Source of the DNA: Roseburia sp. CAG:303
Lineage (GTDB): Bacteria > Bacillota > Clostridia > Lachnospirales > Lachnospiraceae
Reading direction: 5' to 3'
Assembly (NCBI GenBank): GCA_000437755.1
Contig: FR900124.1
Location: 14,999-35,958 of the forward strand
DNA length: 20,960 nucleotides
In this document: positions 14,044-20,960 of the stretch, piece after piece
Layout of the letters: each line of letters opens with the position of its first letter
Numbering within the stretch: the stretch's first letter is position 1
Translations under genes and position numbers: made by a program
The notes under the pieces: generated by a model
The model's database searches: none
What the model was told of the DNA's origin: nothing
The model's input: the letters and a program-made list of their open reading frames with translations, nothing else

Positions 14044-16155
14044 CTATCTGTGTTCAATATATTCTTTAATCTGTAAATGATCTTCCGGCATCCGGCATCC
14101 GACGATGTATTCTCCGTCATTATTCGAACTACGGATAATAACGCCTGTAAGGTTTCGTGCGGAAACAATGGAAAAATCAGGAATGGAGATAGCAATTTCC
14201 TTTCCTTTGGCATCGGCAAATACTTCATCCGTACAGGAGAATGCGAAACCATTTGCACTTATATTGACCATATGACCGTTGTAGGATTTCTTGTTGTCTT
14301 TAAACGTAACGGTACAGGTATTGCTGATGGACATACGGGTGTATTTTCTGCGGTTCATAACGGCAGGATTGGACTCTGTTACCAGTTTATAGCAGTCTGT
14401 ACCACGCTGAGGCACTGCCGTAATCTTTGCATCTTTCCAGTTATAAAGTGTATTATTCACAATAATCCGCAGATTACAGTTTTCTGTTTTGGAAGAACCA
14501 CTCATAACCGTTCCATTCTCAGGAATAAGTGTAACAAAGAGTTCATCATCTATGCGTTCTACAACTTCACCTTCAGAAACAAAACCGGAAGTGCCATTTT
14601 CTTCACTGGTATTGGTCACAACGGATATCTTCATGCCAGGCAGAATATCCTGGATTCCCATGAAACCTCCGGCACCAAGTTCTTCCATCAGCTGTCCGAC
14701 TACACTTTCGATATTGTTTACATTCTTTGAGGATTCTGAGTATTTGCTTAACATGGTTTTGGTTGTGTCATCCGCCTGCTTCACGGAAGATGTCATGACG
14801 TCCATGGCATCACAGATTTCCTGCATATTATTGACCATCTTCTGGTTAGCCTGTTCCACATCTTTCATAGCAGTATCAATAACCTGGATGTTATTACCCA
14901 GCTGCTGAGAATCAGAGGCGATATTAGTAACACTTGTGCTGACCTGTGTAATCTTGCTTTTCGTGGACTGAATCAGGTCAAGTGTCTGTTTAATGGAAGA
15001 AGTCATTTTTCTGGAAGTATCTTCCAGATTTCCTAATGCTTCCATAATTCTTCCGGAAGAAGTCTGCGTACCTGTACTGAGGTTGCGGATCTCGTCTGCG
15101 ACTACGGCAAATCCCCTGCCTGCATCTCCGGCTCTGGCGGCTTCAATGCTGGCATTCAAAGCAAGCAGATTAGTCTGGGAGGAAATACTCGTGATCGTTC
15201 CTGTTTCCTCTTTTACCAGTTCAAATTCATGGAGAAATTCAGTCAGAATCTTTTCAAGCTCGGAAGAAAGTTCTGCCATGGTATTTGTTGTTTTTACAAC
15301 ATCTTCAAGCTCAGAAGAACTGGCATCGGAATGTCTCACGGATTCGTTGATCAGACCGACCATTTCGTCAATCAGATCCGCGACATTCCTGACCTGTGTA
15401 TTGATATCTTCTGTCATATCCATGGATGACATGGTGCGGTCATGTAATACCTCATTTTTTTTGCTCAATTCTGTCATGTTGTCGACAACGGCTGAAGCCC
15501 CCTGCATATTTTCGTCCGATAATTCGCGGACAACGGTAATGCCGTCAACAATTGTATTGCTGGCTGTTTTAACCTGACCGATGGTAGTTATGACACGGCT
15601 CAGATTATTCTTAATGGAGTCTAACATCGTACCGTCAGACCAGTTTAAATGATTGATAGATAAAACGTAGCAAATGTAGCATAATATAATACAGGAAAAC
15701 TGCAGCTGGTAATTTTTGAAATCAGCTGCGGAATTAATACCGGCATTGTAGTGGTAAACGGCACCTGCGACAACGATAATTGTATTAAATATACCGCACC
15801 GCACAATAAATCCACGATTCTTGTATAATATAAGCATACTTGTTACGGGCAGGATGTAAATAAATGCAAGCTGTGAATCGGTTGTAAATACGATATAGGC
15901 ATAAAAGATACCATAACCTATTGCAATAACATCCTTATAAATGGGGGTGGCATACCCCTGAAGTCTTAATATAATGCGTCCAATTATAATTGGAATCCAG
16001 CAGAACAGCAGAAATGCTACATATGCTGTTTTGGGGTAAAGCCCGTTGGCAGTATCACTTGCATAAGACATGGTCAGAATGACACATAATATGATCCACA
16101 CTTTCTGAGTCTTACGGTTCGCGCTGATTTTAAAATCCTTTTCATTGTATTCCAT
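14044..16155 (-). CDS. Chemoreceptor (MCP) fused to a YcgR/PilZ-type c-di-GMP-binding module
   Basis: A 703-residue protein. The N-terminus carries about six membrane helices (roughly 19-31, 45-64, 74-92, 97-112, 118-136, 151-167) with no large external domain, followed by a cytoplasmic signalling coiled coil (about 180-490) with tip SSQTNLLALNASIEAARAGDAG at 325-346. It then continues into a YcgR-N-like beta domain (about 508-590) and a PilZ domain (about 601-700). The c-di-GMP motifs RRKYTR (RxxxR, 603-607) and NISANG (631-636) are intact. This should couple second-messenger level to chemotaxis output. ATG 16155 is chosen because AAAGGACGA precedes it properly; the ATG at 16173 has no ribosome binding site. 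It ends at the bidirectional terminator shared with the other receptor. Confidence 0.92.
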   Translation of the reverse strand: MEYNEKDFKISANRKTQKVWIILCVILTMSYASDTANGLYPKTAYVAFLLFCWIPIIIGRIILRLQGYATPIYKDVIAIGYGIFYAYIVFTTDSQLAFIYILPVTSMLILYKNRGFIVRCGIFNTIIVVAGAVYHYNAGINSAADFKNYQLQFSCIILCYICYVLSINHLNWSDGTMLDSIKNNLSRVITTIGQVKTASNTIVDGITVVRELSDENMQGASAVVDNMTELSKKNEVLHDRTMSSMDMTEDINTQVRNVADLIDEMVGLINESVRHSDASSSELEDVVKTTNTMAELSSELEKILTEFLHEFELVKEETGTITSISSQTNLLALNASIEAARAGDAGRGFAVVADEIRNLSTGTQTSSGRIMEALGNLEDTSRKMTSSIKQTLDLIQSTKSKITQVSTSVTNIASDSQQLGNNIQVIDTAMKDVEQANQKMVNNMQEICDAMDVMTSSVKQADDTTKTMLSKYSESSKNVNNIESVVGQLMEELGAGGFMGIQDILPGMKISVVTNTSEENGTSGFVSEGEVVERIDDELFVTLIPENGTVMSGSSKTENCNLRIIVNNTLYNWKDAKITAVPQRGTDCYKLVTESNPAVMNRRKYTRMSISNTCTVTFKDNKKSYNGHMVNISANGFAFSCTDEVFADAKGKEIAISIPDFSIVSARNLTGVIIRSSNNDGEYIVGCRMPEDHLQIKEYIEHR

Positions 16156-16287
16156 TTTCGTTCGTCCTTTCATGATTTATATAGGAATAGCGGAGTAGAG
16201 AAGTAGAGAAGCTCTCTGTTCCGTTATTACGTCAGGTAAAAAATATATAAATCTGCCAGCTGCATCAATCATAAATTATCATAACAT

Positions 16288-16329
16288 AAAAAGGAGAAAT
16301 TTACCATTAAAATTTAGATAAATTTCTCC
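16288..16329 (-). terminator. Intrinsic terminator of mgtE
   Basis: On the minus strand GGAGAAATTTA (16329-16319) pairs with TAAATTTCTCC (16303-16293) around a 15-nt loop and is followed by TTTTT (16292-16288). It lies just after the mgtE stop at 16345. The rest of the 189-bp gap up to 16156 shows only a weak TTGATG-17-TATTTT candidate promoter for the MCP-PilZ gene. Confidence 0.8.
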
Positions 16330-16344
16330 CCCGGTTTGATAAAA

Positions 16345-17763
16345 TCAGCCTGCAAGGTGTAATGTATTAATTAACAGTAACCATGCCATGCCGTAATAGG
16401 TAATAACAGCGGCGAGGTCATTCATGGTGGTAATCAGGGGACCGGATGCAACGGCAGGATCCATGCCCAATTTCTTCAGGCTGATAGGAATTGTAGTTCC
16501 CATAAAGCTTGAAATACCCATCGCCACCATCAGGGCGAGACCGATGCATCCGGATACGGAAAATGCAAATAATGGTGTCTGGGATTTGAAAAATAAAATA
16601 TATAGTCCGATAAAAACGAAGGTCAGGGTTCCGAGCAGAAATCCATTGGATAATCCAACACGTACTTCTTTAAAAATCAGTTTGCGTTTATCCTTCGGAC
16701 GGATGGATTCATTGGTCAGGACACGGATGGTAACACCTAAGGACTGTGTACCGACGTTTCCGGACATACCAAGAATCAATGACTGGAAGGATACCACCAT
16801 GGTCAGCTGGGCAATAACCGGTTCAAACATTCCAACTACGGTGGAAACACCCAGTGCAAGGAAGAGCAGAATAACCAGCCACGGCATACGCTTGCGGATG
16901 CTTTCACGCAGAGGCTCGTTTAAATCTTCTTCCTCACTCAGACCGGCGAGTTTTGCGTAATCTTCACTCATTTCCTCATCTACGACTTCGACGATGTCCT
17001 GTGAGGTAATGATTCCAAGCAGTGTTTTTTTTCGGTCAAGGACAGGAATGGAATCTTCGGAATAATCCTTCAGGTATTCAATGCAGTCTTCAATCTGTTC
17101 ATCGGCATATACATAAGGATAGGAAGTAATAATCAGTGATTCCAGATCAACATAATCCCTTGCAATGATAAGATCCTGAAGTGCAATCGCACCGTAGAAA
17201 AGTCCATGTGCATCCACGACATAAAGTGTGGAGATATTATCATTTTTGGCAGCCTGTGATACAAGCTCCTTCATCGCCTGACGGATCGTAAGATTCTTAT
17301 TGATTACGATAAAGTTCGTGGTCATGCGGCTTCCGATCTCATCATCTTCAAATGACTGGATCAGATCAATATCTTCTTTTGCTTCGCTGTTAATCAGGGC
17401 AATAATTTCTTCCCTGTGATCGTCCTCAAGTTCTTCCAGTGCATCTATGGCATCATCGGAGTCCATGCTCTCAATGATATCGGCAGCACGTTCCGCGTCA
17501 AGTTCTTCCAGATATGTACCAACGTCCTCTTCCAGGTAGGAAAAGATCTCGGAAGTTTTATCAAGACCAAGTAACTGGTATAATTTCTTACGTTCATCTA
17601 CGGTCAGAATGTTCAGCACGTCGGCAATATCATTTTCGTGATAATCATTCAGCCGTTCTTTCTTTTCGGGAACAGACAGGTTACTTCGTATGAGATCAAC
17701 AATTTCCTGGGTGTTATCTTTTAAAATATTGTCGTTTTTTGTTTCTTCCATGCTAATAACCAT
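16345..17763 (-). CDS. mgtE: Magnesium transporter/channel MgtE
   Basis: A 472-residue Mg(II) channel. The N-terminal acidic helical domain (about 15-135, repeats such as LEELDAERAADIIESMDSDDAIDALEELEDD) and two CBS domains (about 140-265, with IGSRMTTNFIVINKNLT and DSIPVLDRKKTLLGIIT) form the cytoplasmic Mg sensor. Five membrane helices follow from about residue 295, with the conserved GNVGTQSLGVTIR and the pore motif TMNDLAA carrying the key Asp near 449. Gating by Mg binding to the cytoplasmic part is known for the family. The start is uncertain between ATG 17763 (AGGA five bases upstream) and ATG 17751. A promoter lies directly upstream (17787-17816). No M-box riboswitch fits in the 53-bp gap. 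Confidence 0.95.
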   Translation of the reverse strand: MVISMEETKNDNILKDNTQEIVDLIRSNLSVPEKKERLNDYHENDIADVLNILTVDERKKLYQLLGLDKTSEIFSYLEEDVGTYLEELDAERAADIIESMDSDDAIDALEELEDDHREEIIALINSEAKEDIDLIQSFEDDEIGSRMTTNFIVINKNLTIRQAMKELVSQAAKNDNISTLYVVDAHGLFYGAIALQDLIIARDYVDLESLIITSYPYVYADEQIEDCIEYLKDYSEDSIPVLDRKKTLLGIITSQDIVEVVDEEMSEDYAKLAGLSEEEDLNEPLRESIRKRMPWLVILLFLALGVSTVVGMFEPVIAQLTMVVSFQSLILGMSGNVGTQSLGVTIRVLTNESIRPKDKRKLIFKEVRVGLSNGFLLGTLTFVFIGLYILFFKSQTPLFAFSVSGCIGLALMVAMGISSFMGTTIPISLKKLGMDPAVASGPLITTMNDLAAVITYYGMAWLLLINTLHLAG

Positions 17764-17786
17764 ACCTTTCCTGAGAATACTTTAGT

Positions 17787-17816
17787 AGTATAACAGAAAA
17801 CTTCTTTATTTGTCAA
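17787..17816 (-). promoter_or_regulatory. Promoter of mgtE
   Basis: On the minus strand TTGACA (17816-17811), an 18-bp spacer and TATACT (17792-17787). The -35 begins immediately after the stop codon of the upstream XRE gene, so mgtE can be expressed independently of it. Confidence 0.7.
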
Positions 17817-18155
17817 TCATGGTAAATCAAGAAGCTTATTTATGGCAGGCTGGAGGGAAGGGTACTCTCTGTACCTGCGGATAAGCTCCAGTTCAAACTC
17901 GGTAGGATTAATGTTTAAGCCGGAATCTGCCGATGTAAAACCGAAGGCAGAAGATATGTCATCGATTTCATAAAGGTGGCACAACAGGACCAGAGTATGA
18001 AGATTTGGCTCTGTATGATCGTTTTCCCATCCGTAGATTGTTTTTGGCGATGCGGAGGAATTGTTTTCACTTAGATATAGGGAAACATCATTTACGGACA
18101 GATTACGCAGTTTTCTGTAATATTTTAGAACTGAGCCTATACTTTTCGGTGTCAT
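17817..18155 (-). CDS. XRE-family helix-turn-helix regulator
   Basis: A 112-residue DNA-binding protein. The helix-turn-helix is near the N-terminus: SIGSVLKYYRKLRNLSVNDVSLYLS, then SASPKTIYGWENDHTEPNLHTLVLLCHLYEID (about residues 5-67), a typical Xre/Cro pattern. A short C-terminal part with no known domain follows. ATG 18155 lies 7 bases after AGAAAGGA. It has its own strong promoter and faces a divergent gene of unknown function. Two near-identical 12-bp sites in front of that gene are plausible operators for this protein. Translation stops at the edge of the mgtE promoter. Confidence 0.88.
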   Translation of the reverse strand: MTPKSIGSVLKYYRKLRNLSVNDVSLYLSENNSSASPKTIYGWENDHTEPNLHTLVLLCHLYEIDDISSAFGFTSADSGLNINPTEFELELIRRYREYPSLQPAINKLLDLP

Positions 18156-18187
18156 CGGAGTATCCTTTCTGTAATATAATATTATTT

Positions 18188-18216
18188 ATCATAAGCTACG
18201 AAAAGCAGGCTGTCAA
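18188..18216 (-). promoter_or_regulatory. Promoter of the XRE regulator gene
   Basis: On the minus strand a perfect TTGACA (18216-18211), a 17-bp spacer and TATGAT (18193-18188), about 33 bp before the start codon. Confidence 0.75.
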
Positions 18217-18247
18217 TTAGCGAAATATGGAAAAATAAAATATCTTG

Positions 18248-18276
18248 TTGAAATTCTTCAGATAGAAGAATATAAT
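18248..18276 (+). promoter_or_regulatory. Promoter of the unknown gene at 18328 with overlapping operator
   Basis: TTGAAA (18248-18253), a 17-bp spacer and a perfect TATAAT (18271-18276). The spacer also holds the inverted repeat ATTCTTC/GAAGAAT (18253-18259/18265-18271), and the first copy of the TGAAnTTCTTCA site overlaps the -35. Confidence 0.78.
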
Positions 18277-18302
18277 AAAAAATAATAAAATGAAGTTCTT
18301 CA
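18249..18302 (+). repeat. Paired 12-bp operator-like sites 42 bp apart
   Basis: TGAAATTCTTCA (18249-18260) and TGAAGTTCTTCA (18291-18302) differ at one base. The second is a TGAAG/CTTCA dyad. Start-to-start distance is 42 bp, four turns of B-DNA, so two bound dimers would face the same side. One site overlaps the -35 and the other lies just after the start site. Likely binder: the divergently encoded XRE protein. Confidence 0.6.
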
Positions 18303-18327
18303 TTTTGAATACTCAGGAGGGAAACAG

Positions 18328-18972
18328 ATGAAAGAAGACTCAAAGAAAATACAGGAAAATATTATGAGATATATTGCGCAGGAGAAGATCTCCCCGGAAC
18401 AGATATATCAGGATACAGGAGTAAATATTGCAAATATTAAGGTTATGAGAAGCGATCAGTTTTTAAAGATTTGCGGTTATCTGCGGAAAGATCCGAGGGA
18501 GTTTTCCTATGAAGCATCCGAGGATATCGGCTGGGAGCAGAAGGTAAGGGAATGTGCCAGAAAGAATGCAGCCCTTCTCAAAGCCATCAAGGGAAAGGTG
18601 GCATTTACCATGGATGGGGAAGCTTATTTTTTCCGTTACAACGAAGAGCTGGAAGTATATGAAACATTTGTAAAGCTGAAAGATGCAGAACAGCTGCAGA
18701 TGATTATTACAGGCATTACGGCACAGGTATTTTATCTTAATTCCGCAATCGAGGAGAGCGAGATGAAAAGAGAGGAAAATATTCAGGAACTTGACCGGAT
18801 CTACGGACTGGATAAGATCCATTATGAAGATGCCAGTGAAGCCGGAGATGGAAGCGAATATCTGGAATATATTAAATTATTAGTGCAAAGACTGGACAAA
18901 ACACTGGAAATATACGATAATCGTTCTGACGAGTTAAAAGAAGTTCTCAGAGCTTTGAAAAAACTCGCATGA
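18328..18972 (+). CDS. Protein of unknown function with possible N-terminal HTH and C-terminal coiled coil
   Basis: A 214-residue soluble protein I do not recognise. The first ~58 residues (IMRYIAQEKISPEQIYQDTGVN to KICGYLRKDPREF) have the length and spacing of an XRE-like helix-turn-helix, though degenerate. The middle (about 88-118) is beta-like (GKVAFTMDGEAYFFRYNEELEVYETFV). The end (about 120-214) is strongly helical and charged, probably coiled coil (NSAIEESEMKREENIQELDRIYG; LVQRLDKTLEIYDNRSDELKEVLRALKKLA). ATG 18328 has a strong AGGAGGG upstream. It is divergent from the XRE gene, controlled by operator-like repeats, and followed 27 bp later by an aminopeptidase P gene on the same strand. 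A regulatory role is possible but unproven. Confidence 0.7.
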   Translation: MKEDSKKIQENIMRYIAQEKISPEQIYQDTGVNIANIKVMRSDQFLKICGYLRKDPREFSYEASEDIGWEQKVRECARKNAALLKAIKGKVAFTMDGEAYFFRYNEELEVYETFVKLKDAEQLQMIITGITAQVFYLNSAIEESEMKREENIQELDRIYGLDKIHYEDASEAGDGSEYLEYIKLLVQRLDKTLEIYDNRSDELKEVLRALKKLA

Positions 18973-18999
18973 TATCGTAGGAAAGGAAGTGGCTGCACA

Positions 19000-20787
19000 G
19001 TGGAAAACTTAATCAGGACACGAATCTGTGAATTGCGGAAAATAATGAAAGAGAGCGGGATAGAGATCTATATTATTCCGACGGGAGACTATCATCAGTC
19101 TGAGTATATCAGTGACTATTTTAAAGAAAGAGAGTACATAACAGGATTTACAGGTTCTGCGGGAACAGCGGTGATAACAGAAGGGGAGGCATGCCTATGG
19201 ACGGATGGAAGATATTTTGTCCAGGCAGAGAAGGAACTGGAAGGAACCGGAGTAGTATTGTTCCGCAGTGGAATGGAAGGTGTTCCGACTGTGCATGAAT
19301 ATATAGACAGTCATTTAAAATCGGGCGGCTGTCTGGGATTTGACGCAAGGATAGTGAGTGCCGGGGAAGGCATTTATTACAGTAAAAAAGCAGAGGAGAA
19401 GAATGCGAAGCTATGTGTGGATTCGGATCTGACAGACCGGATCTGGACCGATCGGCCAGCATTTCCGGAGAGCCGGGCATTTATCCTGACCACGGAATAT
19501 GCAGGAAAAACACCGGCACAGAAACTTGAAGAAGTCCGTAGAATCATGGAAGAGAAGGGTGCAAAGGTTCATGTCCTGTCCGATCTGTGTGATATTGCAT
19601 GGCTGACCAATTTAAGAGGGGCGGATATCGACCATGTACCGGTTCTGCTGGCACATATGCTGGTTACAGACAAAGAAGCAATGCTGTATGTCAACAGGAA
19701 AAGCATAAATCTTCAGATTGAAGAATATCTGAAAGACAATGGAATCCAGGTGAAAGAATATGATCGGTTCTATGATGAACTGGGGGATATTACAGAGGGT
19801 CATGTGCTGGCAGATATGCAAGCAATTAATTATAAAACAAAATGCAGCCTGAAGGCAGAGATTACTACCGGTTACAATCCGGAAACCTTGTTAAAGGCGG
19901 TAAAGAATCCGGTGGAAGCAGAGAATATCCGTAAGGCACATATCAAAGATGCCGTGGCAATGGTGAAATTCATGTACTGGCTGAAAAATACGGCAGGAAA
20001 AGAGAAAATTACGGAATATCAGGCGGCACGGTATATCGACGGACTCCGGGCAGGTCTGGAAAATTATATTGATATCAGTTTTGATACAATCTCTGCATAT
20101 AAGGGAAATGCTGCCATGATGCATTATGAACCATCAGCAGAGGACGAGGTGGAGTTACTGCCGGAAGGAATGTTGCTGGTGGATTCCGGTGGACATTATA
20201 AAGAAGGCACGACGGATATCACAAGAACATTTGTTCTAGGTGAGATTTCAGAGGAAGAAAGAGAAATGTTCACTGCAGTAGTCATTGCAAATCTGGAACT
20301 GGCAAACGCAAAGTTTCTTTATGGCTGCTCCGGAAGAAATCTCGATATCCTTGCCAGACAGCCGTTGTGGAAGAAAGAGAAGGATTACCGGTGCGGAACC
20401 GGTCATGGTGTCGGTTATATGCTGAATGTGCATGAAGGGCCGAATGCATTCCGCTGGAGGGCATTGCCGGGACTGGCAGAGATTCCACTGGAAGAAGGCA
20501 TGGTTACCACGGATGAACCCGGAATCTATGAAGAAGGCAGATACGGCATCCGTATAGAAAATGAACTGCTCTGCCGGAAAGCAGGAAAAAATGAGTATGG
20601 TCAGTTTATGGAATTTGAAAATCTGACGTATGTACCGGTTGATCTGGATGGAATCGATCCTGCACAGATGACGCAGGCACAGAAGGATATGCTCAATCAG
20701 TATCACAGGAATGTTTATGCGGTTGTGGCAGAATACCTGGAGGAAGAAGAAAAGGAATGGCTTAAGAAGTATACAAGAGCAATCTGA
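19000..20787 (+). CDS. Xaa-Pro aminopeptidase, long form (M24B)
   Basis: A 595-residue cytoplasmic metallopeptidase that removes N-terminal residues preceding proline. Two creatinase-type N-terminal domains (about 5-150 and 155-300; motifs GDYHQSEYI, FTGSAGTAV, CDIAWLTNLRGADIDHVPV) precede the pita-bread catalytic domain. The five dinuclear metal ligands are in place: Asp395 (VDSGGHY), Asp406 (TTDITRT), His469 (GTGHGVG), Glu506 (DEPGIY) and Glu520 (RIENELL). The ~600-residue, three-domain form resembles eukaryotic APP1 and is common in Clostridia. The start is GTG 19000, 10 bases after AAGGAAG; no in-frame ATG gives a better fit. It is probably co-transcribed with the unknown gene before it. 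No terminator is visible after it. Confidence 0.95.
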   Translation: MENLIRTRICELRKIMKESGIEIYIIPTGDYHQSEYISDYFKEREYITGFTGSAGTAVITEGEACLWTDGRYFVQAEKELEGTGVVLFRSGMEGVPTVHEYIDSHLKSGGCLGFDARIVSAGEGIYYSKKAEEKNAKLCVDSDLTDRIWTDRPAFPESRAFILTTEYAGKTPAQKLEEVRRIMEEKGAKVHVLSDLCDIAWLTNLRGADIDHVPVLLAHMLVTDKEAMLYVNRKSINLQIEEYLKDNGIQVKEYDRFYDELGDITEGHVLADMQAINYKTKCSLKAEITTGYNPETLLKAVKNPVEAENIRKAHIKDAVAMVKFMYWLKNTAGKEKITEYQAARYIDGLRAGLENYIDISFDTISAYKGNAAMMHYEPSAEDEVELLPEGMLLVDSGGHYKEGTTDITRTFVLGEISEEEREMFTAVVIANLELANAKFLYGCSGRNLDILARQPLWKKEKDYRCGTGHGVGYMLNVHEGPNAFRWRALPGLAEIPLEEGMVTTDEPGIYEEGRYGIRIENELLCRKAGKNEYGQFMEFENLTYVPVDLDGIDPAQMTQAQKDMLNQYHRNVYAVVAEYLEEEEKEWLKKYTRAI

Positions 20788-20808
20788 CCGCAGATATCTG
20801 CAAAAAGA

Positions 20809-20837
20809 TTGACACAGAAAATATCAGAGATTATACT
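20809..20837 (+). promoter_or_regulatory. Strong promoter reading out of the right end
   Basis: A perfect TTGACA (20809-20814), a 17-bp spacer and TATACT (20832-20837). The perfect palindrome GCAGATATCTGC (20790-20801) lies just upstream and could be an operator. The gene it drives lies beyond the window. Confidence 0.7.
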
Positions 20838-20859
20838 AAAAGATCGTGAATTAATCTAT

Positions 20860-20960
20860 AGAATGGGTAGTGTTCACAAAAGAAACACAAAAAAATTAGC
20901 ACTCACCTCTTGTTATTACAGCGTAGCTTTTGTCTTAGTTCATAGAGTGCCGTAAAGTGC
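20860..20960. other. Intergenic end region with GCACTC/GAGTGC inverted repeat
   Basis: The last ~100 bases contain no gene start. They hold TTAGCACTC (20896-20904) and a later inverted GAGTGC (20945-20950), and another AGTGC at the very edge (20956-20960). This may be the left part of a structured leader or an intergenic repeat cut by the window. I cannot identify it. Confidence 0.3.

Noticed and set aside
17764..17816. M-box magnesium riboswitch upstream of mgtE
   Set aside because: The gap to the XRE gene is only 53 bp and is filled by a promoter and ribosome binding site. An M-box needs well over 100 nt.
20896..20950. TTAGCACTC resembling the left half of a CIRCE element (HrcA operator)
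   Set aside because: CIRCE needs GAGTGCTAA after nine bases. Here the nearest inverted GAGTGC is about 40 bases away and is followed by CGTAA.

Overview
The window looks like a chromosomal segment of a spore-forming, chemotactic member of the Clostridia, most likely a Lachnospiraceae gut bacterium of the Roseburia/Agathobacter/Butyrivibrio kind. This is inferred from a spoIIR gene, a soluble-donor feo locus with two feoA genes and a FeoB-associated Cys-rich peptide, two methyl-accepting chemotaxis proteins, moderate-to-low GC content, strong GGAGG-type ribosome binding sites and TTGACA/TATAAT promoters with 17-bp spacing. No phage, plasmid, CRISPR, rRNA or tRNA gene was seen.

Layout. 1-3381: the end of a membrane protein gene, a YibE/F membrane protein, convergent glutamate racemase (murI) whose leader carries an intrinsic terminator, spoIIR behind a sigma-F-like promoter, and a DtxR/MntR-family regulator. 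3402-5024: a protein with two HD-GYP-like domains, convergent with a small leader-like beta-rich protein at the end of a thioredoxin operon. 5057-6751: the rest of that operon, read right to left (DUF1934/YwiB-like gene, trxA, trxB, small protein). 6895-10762: a ferrous-iron operon, feoA-feoA-(20-codon ORF)-feoB-FeoB-associated peptide-fur-like gene, driven by a consensus promoter with a perfect 7-1-7 Fur box and closed by a terminator. 10763-11057: the longest gene-free stretch, mostly occupied by a ~200-bp inverted-repeat element flanked by 15-bp direct repeats, which resembles a MITE inserted into the leader of the next operon. 11058-13984: a BMP-family lipoprotein plus a chemoreceptor. 14044-16155: a convergent chemoreceptor fused to a YcgR/PilZ-type c-di-GMP-binding module. 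16345-18155: mgtE and an XRE regulator. 18328-20787: a divergently transcribed unknown protein and a long-form aminopeptidase P. The window ends in an unresolved intergenic region with a strong rightward promoter.

Themes. Metal homeostasis recurs (MntR-like regulator, Feo operon with its own divergent Fur homologue, MgtE). A second theme is c-di-GMP and motility (tandem HD-GYP protein, MCP-PilZ fusion, lipoprotein-MCP pair). The most unusual items are the MITE-like element, the MCP-YcgR fusion, the histidine-poor and cysteine-rich Fur homologue, the highly acidic external loop of FeoB, and the permease-less BMP-lipoprotein/MCP pair. I did not see a clear new multi-gene defence or biosynthetic system.
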